A program made the translations under genes and the position numbers. A stretch of DNA of 64,000 bases from Pelodera strongyloides (taxonomy: Eukaryota > Nematoda > Chromadorea > Rhabditida > Rhabditidae). The stretch spans positions 62,001 to 126,000 of the forward strand of contig JAANDG010000113.1 of the NCBI GenBank assembly GCA_036852015.1, read 5' to 3'. The notes below the pieces were generated by a model. The model had not been told where the DNA came from. It ran no database searches and worked only from the letters and a program-made list of their open reading frames with translations. This document shows, piece by piece, positions 34,140 to 46,700 of the stretch (position 1 is its first letter; every line of letters begins with the position of its first letter).

Positions 34140-35143
34140 CAATGCTTAGGTTTTAATATTGGCCTAATAAATATACATGGAAGAAAAACGTAGCTTTCTA
34201 GTGTAGAAGTGCAGGATCCGAATCCTTTGGTTGTGCCTCCGGTACGCCATGTTCTGCGCGCTTCCTCCCTTCAGTTTCTTCAATTCTTCATTGTGTGTGC
34301 ATTTTTTCAACTCCAGCCCTGAAACTGATTACATCTATGACAAGATTCATGTGCAAGAAAAGCAGCAAAATCAACGGAACAACCAGGGAAGCGCAAAACA
34401 AAGCACGCCCAAAGCTACCATGTGCACGATTCACAAAATTGGAATAAACAAAACGATAGTTTTCCGCGTCAATTGCGAGTGTACACCTGTTCTATGCTCT
34501 AAAAGGGAAAGAAACACACATACAAATAAGCAGATTGGCATGTTGCGTGGCATGTGTGGTAAATTTGCCTAAGTATTTAGGTCTCCCACAATTTCGGGTT
34601 TAGCCCCATAATTATGTATGTAAGAATCCCAGAAAATCTTCATTACGCTGTGTGCTACATTACTATGTGGTTCACTGCACTTGTACTGTACATAGAACCC
34701 TGCATCAAGAGTAGTTCCAAAAAAGCTACACGTCAACACTCATATAAAACATTCTACTCCGATATGAAGCCTACTTATAATGCAGAACTTCGCACCGAAC
34801 CCAACACGAAAAAAGGTGTGCCGCAAAAACATGGAAAGTTTGCGGTAGCTGCGCCACTTGTGTGCTCACTCGTAATGCGCACCCCTGAACCTCCGTCTCA
34901 TTCTAATTCACCGAAGGAAGGGAATGATAAGGTCACGCATGGACCTCTTTTCAGTATTGGCAGTTACAAAAATTGTATCAGAAATTCACGAAGCATAACC
35001 TGGTGGCATCGCTTAGATTTTAAGCAAAATCCATCATGTGTTCGCGCTTGAAGCCTACCCCTTTAAAAATTTTGTTCTACTGGTAAAACTAAATATTACC
35101 TACTACTACTTCTCATAATTAACTGACTATTTCTAGAAGGTTC
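34140..35143. other. Unassigned stretch with long open frames
   Basis: Open frames 34231-34572 and 34614-35051 (+) have no splice context or recognisable domains. Their composition (Lys/Asn/Thr-rich, no conserved blocks) does not argue for genes. Nothing else was seen. Confidence 0.4.
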
Positions 35144-35270
35144 CTATACGACCACGTTCTTGTGCATCATGGGGGAATCCGCTCGAACTATGAAGAGATC
35201 GATGTCACTGTCCTCCTCGACAGCGTACTCCGCGCCGATATCGACGTCCGGTGGGCTTTCATTCCATGTA
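35144..35270 (-). other. Orphan acidic last-exon-like block
   Basis: Follows an acceptor (TTTTTTAG) and reads TWNESPPDVDIGAEYAVEED, continuing SDIDLFIVRAD and ending HKNVVV and a stop. It would be a terminal exon in phase 2. No upstream exon was identified. A diverged copy lies at 36064-36171. Confidence 0.4.
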
Positions 35271-36063
35271 CTAAAAAATTATCGGAATTCATTTCCGTCA
35301 ATTATAAACAAAGATAAACCAATCATAAGTACTTACTAATAGTAGTAATTCTTTAAAGTATGTCAATGTGAAAAATATTTACAAAATGGAGCACATGCGG
35401 CGAAATCTTTCGAAAGTGCGCGCAAAATGCGCCAACTGTGCGCCGACCGGGCCTCTGATGCGCTGATGGGCTCCTGCGCACACGACACTCTAGGTGGAGT
35501 CCGCAATTAGTTGCGCGGCGACAAAACGCCAACGTCTTGATAATATCCGAATATCGAAATGTAGAAAGATATGTTCCCGGGAATTTATTGCGGAAATTTC
35601 AGTACTAATAGATGAACATTACACCTATTTTAGTATGCATATTTAATTCGAACTGCAGCTTGCTCTAATTGAAGTCACTCTCCTTCAATATCGCGATGTG
35701 ATTATTTTTAAAATAATACTAAATGTAAAGTATGCAAGATGTTTTTCCCCCAAAAGATCATTAGCTGATAAAATAAGCTGTCATCGCCGCACACAATAAT
35801 AGGGTTTGCCACCACGGCGGACCCCATCCATGGGGTGCGCCATATGTGCGCGGAAAGGTGCTCACATCAATTCCAGTTGACGTGTCTTTCAAGCGGCAGA
35901 TGCACCAAGGTTATGCTACCTGGAATTCGCGCACCTGTGACGCCGCCCCATCCCTTTTTGTGCAATGCGATTACGCGGCAGTCTAACAATGTCTCTATTT
36001 TGTTTATTTTCATAATCCACTCACCATTTCTGGAGGGTTCCAAGTTCGAAGACGGCCGCTAGG

Positions 36064-36171
36064 GACGTATCAGCACAGGTAGGTGTCCACGTAGTCGAAG
36101 AGATCGATGTCCACGATGTTCACGAAAACCATCCTCGGCTCCGAAGTCAACGTCGCGTGGGCTCAGGTGAA
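36064..36171 (-). pseudogene. Diverged duplicate of the 35.1-kb exon
   Basis: Shares PRDVDFGAED and VDIDLF blocks with 35144-35270, but in two different frames, with a stop in the expected phase. The flanking intron and 3' sequence are also similar (35135-35345 against 36025-36265). This is therefore a segmental duplication of about 230 bp that has decayed. Confidence 0.5.
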
Positions 36172-36265
36172 CTAAAAACAGCGAATTTAATTTCCGCCAA
36201 TCATAAACTCATAAACAAGGATAAATGAATAAATAAACCATCCCTAACAGAAGTAATAAAGTCAT

Positions 36266-37798
36266 TTTCCAGCACGAGAAATGTTTGCTACGGTTATGAA
36301 AGCTACTTTCCGTAATCTACATAAATTACATAAACAAATAAGGGGTAATAGTTATTTATTTATTATACTTTCTACTATTAGGTCTTTCGAGGGAGATGAC
36401 TTCAAATAAGCTTAAAAATTAACAGCGTAGCACTTATTCCTCTCCAGAGCTGTATTATATTACCATTCATCGAAATTTGCTATTAGTTATATTTCATATT
36501 AATTAATAAAGTGATCGATTTACCTTTATAATAAAATGAAGTAGACGAGGGATCCCAGTAGTAATAATAAATTTGAATGACCTGGAACTTTTTCGAAATT
36601 ATTCGCAGTCTAATTCCAATTAGCATGCGAGTGATATGCTAATTTGGCTGACTACCATGATGTTTCGCACGTTCTGTTTTTTAGAGTAAAATTTCCGAGC
36701 GCGGTCAAAAATACGTTTCAGCCAAAACATATAAATCACAAAGCTAAGAAAAAAGTGTGTTCATGACCAATTCTCCCCAAGTAACTTTCAGAAGAAACGC
36801 CTTTTCAAGGAAATTGGCACAGGAAATACATCAAAGAAAATTGTTTTGTTTATGTGCATTAAAAACGAACGAAAAGGAGTGAGTAAAAACATTTGATGAT
36901 ATTACTCTGAGAACAATTGAAATAAATAGTTATTCTTGCGAAATAAAATATAATTGTAATAAAATAATACTGGAGTATATCAAGCGTGAGCTTGATAACC
37001 CGTTTCGGCCCATTAGCCACAGACGGGATTTACAATTGCGGAGGGGCCATCATCAGTGTGATGCCGCAATTGGAATTATAAACTAACTTAATAAAAAATA
37101 GAAATTGTATATTTATTGTAATAAGAAGGCTATTTTTTATTTAAAAATAACATAATAGTGACATGGAAAGACTAGAAAGGGAATTAGAATAATGAAAGAG
37201 AGAATTCAAATACAATACTGTTGATAAAGAGGCGTGAATGTCATTGGTAGTCATAGTTAAGGAGGTCTTTGTCAGTGTAAGTTTTGATAAGAGTACGAGA
37301 GAGACATAGAGTGACAGACATGCATAGTGACATTAGTTAGAGGTGAATGACCCACCCATACTTATGCATATAGAGGTTATTGATCCTGGTTAACCTAACA
37401 ATAGAGGAGGACTAAATAAATTGATAAGGGAAACGGATAGTGACATAGTAGCATAGTTTTTAGCAATTTTATATTGAATGTAACCATTTTAGCATATGTT
37501 TTAAGGTAAGGTTATATTTGTGAGTAATGACGGGATATTTATTGAGCGTTTTGCTGATAGTACTCAAAATGATGTTTTTAGGGTACTTGTTAGAGATAAG
37601 TTTGCAAACAATTTGTGTAACCTTGGATTTGAAGAAATCTATAGTAGATGTGCATCGATTAATTCAAATCAATAAGGTTAAATAATACATGATGTGATAA
37701 GGAAACATAATTAGAGTTAGTGCACCTATTTTTCACCCATATATTATCTGCTCAATTTGTTATTTGTTATCTGAATCTGAAGGAAGGAAGAACAAGTA
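36266..37798. other. AT-rich intergenic DNA
   Basis: No supported gene. A small inverted pair CAATTGCGG / CCGCAATTG lies at about 37034-37074. Confidence 0.5.
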
Positions 37799-38199
37799 GG
37801 GCGCGTGCGCGATTGACTTTCCGATAGGAAGGTCAGCCAAAACCTCGTTCGGAATTTAAATCCTGGAAACGTTCCTAGCTTTGACGAAAGGAAAAATTAC
37901 CGATTACCGTATGCCAAATGTGTGACAAACAGGATGTCAGTCAGGGTTTCCTTTGTAAGATTTTATATGCGGAGTGAAAATACGTTGGCGCACTGGTGCA
38001 CAAGTTGCGCATTTTTTTAGCACGGTTGCTGTTGACGGTTGGCAGTAAATGCACAAGTGCAGAAAATAAATGCAAGCGTGCGCCAATCGGGCTACAACAA
38101 CAAAAAGAATTTCAGGCACATCACTTTGGCATACGGTATTGTTTCATTTCTTCAAAGCTAAGTATGTTGCCAGGATGGCCAACCCAAACGCGCCCTTAG
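37799..38199. mobile_element. MITE family 1, third copy
   Basis: Starts AGGGCGCGTGCGCGATTGAC and ends AACCCAAACGCGCCCTTA. It shares the GGAAACGTTCC-like and TTTGACGAAAGG-like inner words with the other copies in diverged form. About 400 bp, so it carries extra internal DNA. It lies 225 bp upstream of the secreted-peptide gene start. Confidence 0.65.
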
Positions 38200-38423
38200 C
38201 GTTGAACACATCATTGAATAAGAAAGGAGCATCGAACTGGAATATAGTTTTTTATTTTTTATTTCAACTCGCGTGATGATGTATTTTCCACGCTTCCGCG
38301 TCAAAATGACAAGCCGGCGCGGAAGCGGCACCCGTTTATTTGGGTTTCTTTTTGGGGGCTGGAGCTGCGTGAAAACCACGGAGAGATAAAGAGTGGAAGA
38401 GAATATTTTAATGGTCATATAGT

Positions 38424-39270
38424 ATGGCATACGTTTGGATACTATTCCTACAATTATTTATTTTCAAGGTGAGTCTTTCATTGTATGTGTAACGATAGCA
38501 CCAGTCTCACCTTACTACTAAGTAGTTGGTTAGAACATTGGCAAGCCTAGGTTCATAGTCAGGTCTTTTAATTTCCCATATGTTCGTAGAATCAGTAGGT
38601 TATCATAGTTACAAAGATCCATGTTGACGCTACAAGTAAAATTGTTTTGAATAAATAATAAGGTCGTTTTTCTTTGGCTGAGAAAAACCGGTCACAAAAA
38701 TGGTTCTCTCACATTGCAGTGGTCTATTCACGGAATAAGGAGTGATAAAGTGCACCAGTTCCGTAGGCAGAATTTTAAGACGCCTAGATGCCTAGATCGA
38801 AAAAGGCTTTCAATATATGTATAGTAAACTTTTGCAGACATCGATTAGCCTTCTCGTGCCTCCGCCTCCTCCAGAGGGACCCTTTCCCAGTTCAGTGTAC
38901 GATTCTCCATTCGGAAGTGTAGTTTGGCCGACGGAAGAACAAATTCTAAAAATGCGAACATCCAGGATAGTGCAGGTGGGGGTTTCATTTATTTAGCAAG
39001 TAAATACTTCCCGAAATTAAATGGGCATATTATTATGAGCGCTTAGTAAATCTTTAATCGTGCATCACAATTTTGGCAGATTTGGCTGTCCAAATTTGAA
39101 TCATAGCATAGGATGGTTTAGAAAAAAGGGTTTGTCTATTTAAAGACAGCAACTAAGCTACTTCGTTGCAGGCAATTCTGACGAATAAAGCTCCATCAAA
39201 AAGTGAACCAGAGCGGAGTCCCTTGGTACACGAATACATCAACGCATACGGATACGGAAGATACTATTGA
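38424..39270 (+). CDS. Small secreted peptide precursor
   Basis: Three exons: 38424-38468, 38838-38975, 39172-39270. All phases are 0 and the product is 93 aa. Exon 1 is a signal peptide (MAYVWILFLQLFIFK). The mature part is Pro-rich at first (VPPPPPEGPFPSS), then charged, and ends HEYINAYGYGRYY. The terminal Tyr/Gly pattern recalls nematode neuropeptide-like (YGGYG-type) precursors. However, there is only one such motif and no clear dibasic cleavage sites apart from those around KSEPERS, so the neuropeptide reading is inference. AATAAA at 39347 marks a compact 3' UTR. No homologue was recognised. Confidence 0.65.
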
Positions 39271-40330
39271 TCGATCGCGGATTGCATATTGATTATTTAT
39301 TGACCGGGGTTGTGGTTAACCGTTAACTTATTGAACGTTGAGATCTAATAAACTGTTCATCGAATCTAGTCAGACTTGATAAACGTACACCGCATCATTG
39401 TTACTATTCGAAGGTTTTTTCCTCATTGTTTATTATTCATAGCTTCAAATATCGAATTTGTTTTCTTGCCACTTTATAAAAGGTTAGGGCGTTAGGTGAT
39501 AAAGATTTACAGTACACAAAATTTTATTCACACGGAATGACAGTAAAACACATATCGAAACAGGAAGTACATGCAAAATTATGCAAGAAATGATGAGCAT
39601 TGGGGATAAAGTGATTGACTTATACAAAATTATAGTATTTAAAACAATTACAAGAAACATTTTGATCAGCATAGTAATTTAGTGCCACAACCACTAATTC
39701 CGAAAATAAATAAACATTTATGTATTCACAGGGCTAGTAAAATCGATAGAAATGAGGCTTGGAGACGGATAAAACAATAAAACATAAATTGCACTCAGGA
39801 TAGAATTTAGTGATAAACTTCAAAATGTACAAACATTCAAATAGGCAGTTACTACTTTATAAAAACAACAAAAAAAATAAGTTCAAAGACAAGTGACTTC
39901 TTATTATTATGCATTTTCATCGTTTTTCACGACAATCTCAGGCAATGACTGTAATATATAAGTAATGTGGAATAGAAAAGTGAAGTAGAAATGGCAATAT
40001 ATATGTCTACGACTGGGATAATACAAAAAATAGATCAACAACATTTAAACAAAAAACAAAATTATTCTTTCCGTTTCAAGATAAAAATGTCATGCTTTTG
40101 CAAAAAAAACTCGAACTGAAAGGCAAGTTTAAGCTAATATTGATTAGTTTTTCTTTGTAAGATCCAAATCATAACTTCATAACCTCCTTACCTATAAGTA
40201 GAAAACAAAACGATAGCAAACGAAAGGCATTATACAAGAGCTAGTTTTGAAAGATTTGGCAATGATGCTGAAAACGAAAATAAATGCTGGAAATGCATCT
40301 AGTACAGATCCGGCAATGATCTAGTAACAG
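39271..40330. other. Intergenic, 3' regions of two convergent genes
   Basis: AT-rich. Contains the AATAAA at 39347 for the secreted peptide gene and the 3' UTR of the DOMON/cytochrome b561 gene. No other gene was seen. Confidence 0.55.
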
Positions 40331-43300
40331 TTAAGATGCTGGCTGTTTTCCAATTAGTACACAAATTGCAATTGACAGGCCAATTGCTGCGGCCACGTAC
40401 AGAAGCAACACGAGAGCTTGTAGACGCTGGACCTGCAAATAGAAAAGTTATTGAAATTGCAATAAACACGACAGTTAGGATAGGGGGTTAGTTATGCGAA
40501 ACACCATGGTATAATAGATGAGGCAACATACAGTCTTTTATATGGTACTGTGATTTTTCCGGCATAAACCGGCAAATCTCTTGCAAAAACAATTGGGTAA
40601 CCAAGAATTTCTAGTTTTAGTGGAAACTGTCACTTGGAATAAACGACTGGTGCGGAAGTATGTAAAGTAAAAAGGATATTGCTTTAGGGATTCATGGGTG
40701 CGCCTATGTGTCTGATTTTAAGGTGCAGGAGTCGTGGATGGACATCACAACAAAAACACAGTGCTCTGGCTCAACAACAACACCAGTGATACGGTGCTTT
40801 TTATGTCAATGTGCTCGGTCTTGTGCTCCTGTAGTGCTGCACCACAACAATCGCGGTTCTAACGAGAGAGCAGAGAGCTTGGTGTATTTTTCTAATGCCT
40901 TCTACCAAGCACTAATACGCGTTCTAGAAACATATGCGGAAACTGAAACTTGGCGTCAATTGTACAGTAATCCTTCATCTATTCTAAATGTCATTTCCCA
41001 AACTACAGTACTCTCTGCTCGTCGTCTGCCCGCACCACAGCACTGCTGCCACCAATTCGCACCATTTCGATGTTTCCATCACCAACCGCACGCCGATTTG
41101 TCCACCAATCTGCAATACGGTAGGTAGATATCAATAAATAGGGTTATTTTTTCTCGAAACTACAGTACTCTATAGGGTACGTATATGTTTTTGTTGGTAA
41201 AACTGTGTATATTATTGGTCATAACTGCGATAAAAGGTTAACGACCTGAAAATAGTGATGTGCAATAAATAGTAAACTGACTCTTCCAGTGCAGTGATTC
41301 GAGTACAATGAGTGTGAGTCCCGCAACGATAATAAAAGCGATGTAAAGTCCCATGGCGGCTTCTCGCTTGGAGAACATCGCATCGAAATGAACACAGGCA
41401 ATCATTATGGCGGCAGCTAAAGCGGATACACTATCATTTATCTCCCTCTACCTTCTTTTCTGACGTCATCAAAATTATTGTATTTACTACTTCTAGTAGT
41501 AGTAATAATAATATTGTTCATTCAATTGTCACTCTATACGTTTGTGTGCTAAGTTGATGTGTAGGTTCAAATGTTCAAGCTACAGGAACGGTTCATTCCC
41601 TGAAAAATACCTAACTATAATTATAATCTATGTATTTGTTGTGAACAGAAACAGTGACAAACCTGCCAAAACCCATGCACTCATTCCAAAGAAACGATGA
41701 ATTACATTGAAGATTATGCGCGCTTTGTTGTCGCCGTGGCATCTACAAATTGATTTTTTTAAACCTTGCTTCTTCGGCTTCTTGTTTACTTCTAGTTTGA
41801 TGTGCGTTCGGAAGTACACTAGTATCTGCAGTTGTTAAAATCTCTGTTACCTGAATACTGCGTTGAGCGGCTGTGCCCATGCAATTACACAGGCTAGGAG
41901 ACCGAGCATCGCGTGAATCGAGTTCCACGCGCGATTCTGAACCAAATCAACTAATCACACATATAATTGACTTTAGTTTGAGGATACTGCATGTATCAGC
42001 AAGTACTCAATTTTTGGCATGGTTTCATTATTTATTTGTAAATATGTGACATAATACATCTTATTAGGGTAACCGAATGGTTTTTCTAAACAACATTATA
42101 CTCGCTGTGTTTTTCTTTATGTTGTTCTTTCTTATCAACAAATTATTACTAATTAATTGAAAGGAAAATGCACCTCCTCCTGGGAGCGGAAGGCCTTTGG
42201 GCCAACCCATCGCCAGTCGGACGCCACGAAAATGAGCACGAACGCGGCGATAGTGCATCCGAGGCCAATCATGTTGAGAGTTCGATGGAACTGAAAATAA
42301 GTCGGCTGAAATAACACGAAACACGCTATCATGGATGTTACTGTTAAATAGGCTTCAATCACAGTGATTGCAAAACACAATGGTAACTCTGGGAACCAGA
42401 TTGATGGGATTGTATAGAGTTAACGTTTAAAAGTGTGATCAACTGAAATGAACTTACATGGAACCACATACTGACTCCAAAGTATGATCAACTGAAATGA
42501 ACTTACATGGAACCACATCCTGACTCCAAAGTATGATCAACTGAAATGAACTTACATGGAACCACATTCTGACTCCAAAGGGTTCGGTGTTGGGCATGTG
42601 ATTTCTAAAGTATCTCGCAAAGAGAATTCCGGTGCCGAGGAAGATAGACCAACCGAGAGTCATCAAGATACCTAAGGAAGTTGGATATCTGAATGTATAA
42701 TAATTTATTACGCACAAAGACAATCAAAGAAAGCAATGTAACGTGCATTTTGTGTTATAAAATACACATAATAAATAAAACATAATAAAGCAGTAGTAAA
42801 ATGTCTCAGCAAATGGTCACGAACCAGTTACTAGATGGTTTTTTTCGGCAAAAATAATTCGCTGACGGGCCAACGACGGTTTTTCGGTGGTTTCGGCAAT
42901 TATTTCGTTTTCCTGTGTAGTGCTTAGTGCACCATATACATATTCCTAATATCCATCGTATCGTTAAAAAAAACAGACTTACCATGAGCGATTCTTAATT
43001 TGGCATTCGTGTCGTATTTTCCGCCAGAATTCATTTCGTCTCGTTGTTGCACTGAAAAATATATAAAGCAAAGTTCTTCGCTTACTTATAGACGGTTCGA
43101 ATGAACTATTTAATCTACGTTTCGGTTTTATATCGTAAACAGTACATGCGCCGTCTAACAAACTTCAACTCCAAAAAAATCTTTTGTGGATTTCGAGGAA
43201 AATATTGATCGCAGTGAGCCTTTCATATACATACGCCGCGTTATACATAGGTGAAGCTTCCGCATTGTATATTTATATGAATTCGCTCTTCTGCAGTTAT

Positions 43301-43672
43301 CAATACTAATACGAAGGAAGACTATATTTCGAGAGATGATAACTCATAATAATGAACGTTTGGACGAACCGAAATCAAAAACTTACACCCTATCATATCG
43401 GTCACATTTACAAAGTTTGTGTTATTCATTTCGTTTGCGTTCGTCAGGAATACAGTGGACTTCTTGGCTTATTAGTCAAGCAAAATGTATAGAAAGAGTG
43501 TGCAGTAGAATACTTAATCGAAGTCAAAATACCGTAGTTTGGAATTGAGTTTCAGTAGTTTAGTAACTAAGTAGCTGTACTTTATGAGCTGTATATTGAA
43601 GTAAGCTGTTGAGAAATGACTTTCAACATTTGCAGAACTGTCATGAGCACTCAGAATCATAAGTAAAGAAGA

Positions 43673-43704
<32 letters not shown>

Positions 43705-46700
43705 AAAGAAAGAGAGAGAAAGACCAACATCAGAGAGAAGGACCCAGGACCCAGGAGCAAATAGAAATTTCCAGTTTTTTTTAAGAATATGATCTAAGGA
43801 GCAGAGAATTGTGTAGTAAAGTGTGAGTAATCCTACACGGGACACTTTTTGAACTCACTGCAAAATGTTTGCAACTTCGACCAAATCTTGACCATACTCG
43901 ATTGGTGTGAATTGTGCCACGTTCTTTGGTGAATAATTTCAAACACTACGGTAATTGACAAAAGGGTGGTTTTTTTGACATCCAGCTACAGCTACAGAGA
44001 TATAATGATTTTGTGTCAATATGAAAGTTTGATGTGCTAGCTCTCTTTTGCTTTCATTACTACAAAATTAGTAGTCTTAATTTCATCGACTAATCCTGAA
44101 AATTAATTTTGGGCTGACAATCAAATTTTTCTCGAGCGCCCATTTTGAAGTGTTTATGACATGCTTATTATAAAGGAGAAAAGTTTACTTTTTTGTTTGA
44201 AGCCGCATGTGAACACAACGAAAATTTGAATATCTCAAGCCTCCTTTCAGGTATAAAAAGTGGAATCTCAGTTGTACAACAAGCCGAATAGCATAGCTCC
44301 GTTATTACTTTTTGTACGTTTCAGGAGTTTAAGTTAGGAATGGCATCCGCGAAGAATGCACATTTGCATCTTACAGAAGTTGCATAGATTTCCAGTACGA
44401 CATAAATAGCCACAATTTTCATTCGTAAAATGGGTACGGCCGAAGGCCGATCCTACCTCCAGTCGGAGAAGAGCCCGCAAGGACTCTTCGACCGTCTGGT
44501 TTTTAATAAAACATAACTGACAAGTTATTTGGTTTCCGTTCGCATCAGTTCCGTATGCACCAACATCGGTTCGTGGTAGTATCCACTTATTCAGATTGTG
44601 ATATTGCGGAGCTAAAAATGGAACATTATTAATTCTGAATATAAAAAATAAACAATTAGGCGGTTATAAAAACTGCATGAAAACACAAAGTTTGTTCATA
44701 TTATCAGCAAATAAGACCGTCATCAAAAGATGTGAACCGGAAAATTTGTGCTTCGAAACTACAAGCATATTGCAATTGTATAATATCCCGCACAATTATA
44801 TTGTAGATAATTATATAAAATTCGAAAAATTATGATGAATTTGTCAAATGTGGAACCTAGAGAATTTCGCACTTGGGCTTTAGAATAATGAATTTTAATC
44901 TCAAGTTTTCACAGAGAAAAAGTACCATAAAAAAACTAACTTCCATCGTCGGAGACTTCCCCAGTGGCGACCAAAATATGGTAAGTGCCATTTAGGTCAT
45001 AAATCTGCAAAAAACAAGGTCAACATTGATTCATTTCGTTCATTTTTTCTGAAAGATTCATTTTTTTTGTGTTCTTGATAACCATGTTTATGACGGAAGT
45101 ACTGAAGGTTATGGCAGATGGTATAGTCATTAATTCAAACAATTTTCACGGCAAGTTAGTTGGAACTACAAATAACTTACATCAGAATTTCCAGTTTTGC
45201 CAATTTGTCTCTGGAAGGTGCAATCCAACTGATTATTCGTGTACGACGAACTTTGAAGCACTTGAAGAGGCGAATTCTGCAAGAAAATGTGGAAAATGCA
45301 GAGATTTCAACTGTGGCTTTATTAGATTGTTTATCGACTAATATGGTGTGGGCAAAGTTTCTGTATATTATATTGTTAGTTCAACATTTTTTGAAACGCA
45401 ATCGTGACCTTATAGAAGCCGCCGTTTTGCTGCAGGGGTAGCTTGAAAATACTTACACTCGAAAAGGGCTTTCGCCGCCACAAAATCCACGTAACGTAAC
45501 ATACGAAACTTTTACTAGGGCATGTGGTTCATACAGGAGGCAAAACTAAGCATAACTTCATAAACGCACAATTTGTCAAAGATTTGATCTATATAATTTA
45601 TTGTTAAAATAAGCTGACTGTAACTCACCAGTAACTCGAGGCTTTTTCCTTTGGTATGAGCCAGTCCGCCGGTAGTCTGTCCGTTGTTTGTCGAACAATA
45701 TGTGACTGAGTCATCTCCCTACAATGTGGGTAATAATTAACTAATAAACATTCAATGAATGGAGCTTAGTCAATTAGTTATCGTGAGTATACCAGAATGG
45801 GACGTACTGTAAATAAATGCTTCTCGACAAACCGTTATTACACCAGAGTACAACGCGAAACTTTCTTGGCGCGGGGCGAAAAAAATCAGGTGCTCCTACA
45901 TCTCGCCGAGCACCTCGCCCAGTCGTCGCCAGATTTTCGCCAGGTTCTCACGGGTGTACTGAGCACCCTTTCGCGAACACCTGGCGATTTGAAAGCGCGA
46001 AGTCGGCGTGCACCCTTTATCTAGTTCATCAGTTTTCGCATTTTCTGCACTGGTCACGCCTAGCTTTGGTCGCGCGAAATGTGTGCGCCAGGGTTTCGCA
46101 GCACACCACCCGAGCTTCGTCGAGTCAGAGCCGCCTTATTTTTCAACTGTTGGGGGACCCGCCTAGACGTCTGACACAGGAATTTAACCGGGAACTTAGT
46201 TTTGGATCTAGCATCTATCCACTATACCATGAGACAGCATATTATATACAACGTACTACATACATGACATCAAAAATAAAGTCGAAACGTTTTTCTCACG
46301 CACATTCTTCCGCGTATCCGCACAAAAATGCACACTAGTGTTCTCAGTAAACATTCAAGAATTGGAAAGGAATTTGGTATTTCTGTGGACACAAACACAA
46401 CCACGCAAACAATGTGTACTGACATTACTTCCATATACGCATACAGATTATAGGAAACCAAAAAGTGGTCAAGATGTGAGTAAATGGCAAATAAACAATT
46501 ATTCATGGAAATATCGTGGACGTATTTCAGATACTCAATGGCAATACCATATTTTAGAGAGACAGAGAGAGAAGGCGAAAAAGAGAGAAAACAAACTCAT
46601 AAGCAGTTAGTTACGCATGTGGTGTAAAGTCTACTTGGTTCGGATAGCAGAGCAAATGGACTACATACACTTTTAGACTACGGAAAATGTTTACAAACTT

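Noticed and set aside
31067..34572. Viral or retroviral gene remnants
   Set aside because: No reverse transcriptase, integrase, capsid or polymerase motifs were seen in any frame of the repeat-rich 31-35 kb stretch.
34231..35051. Two protein genes (114 and 146 codon frames, +)
   Set aside because: No splice context, conserved blocks or promoter/poly(A) pairing. Composition fits chance frames in AT-rich DNA.
40708..41127. 139-aa plus-strand gene
   Set aside because: It overlaps a well-supported minus-strand exon (41109-41012) of the b561 gene and has no supporting features.
44400..44520. Extension of DOMON exon past 44518 to a second donor near 44462
   Set aside because: The longer frame stays open, but its phase does not fit the next exon either. 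The stretch is dominated by an inverted repeat (GTCGAAGAG/CTCTTCTCCGAC), so it is probably intronic.
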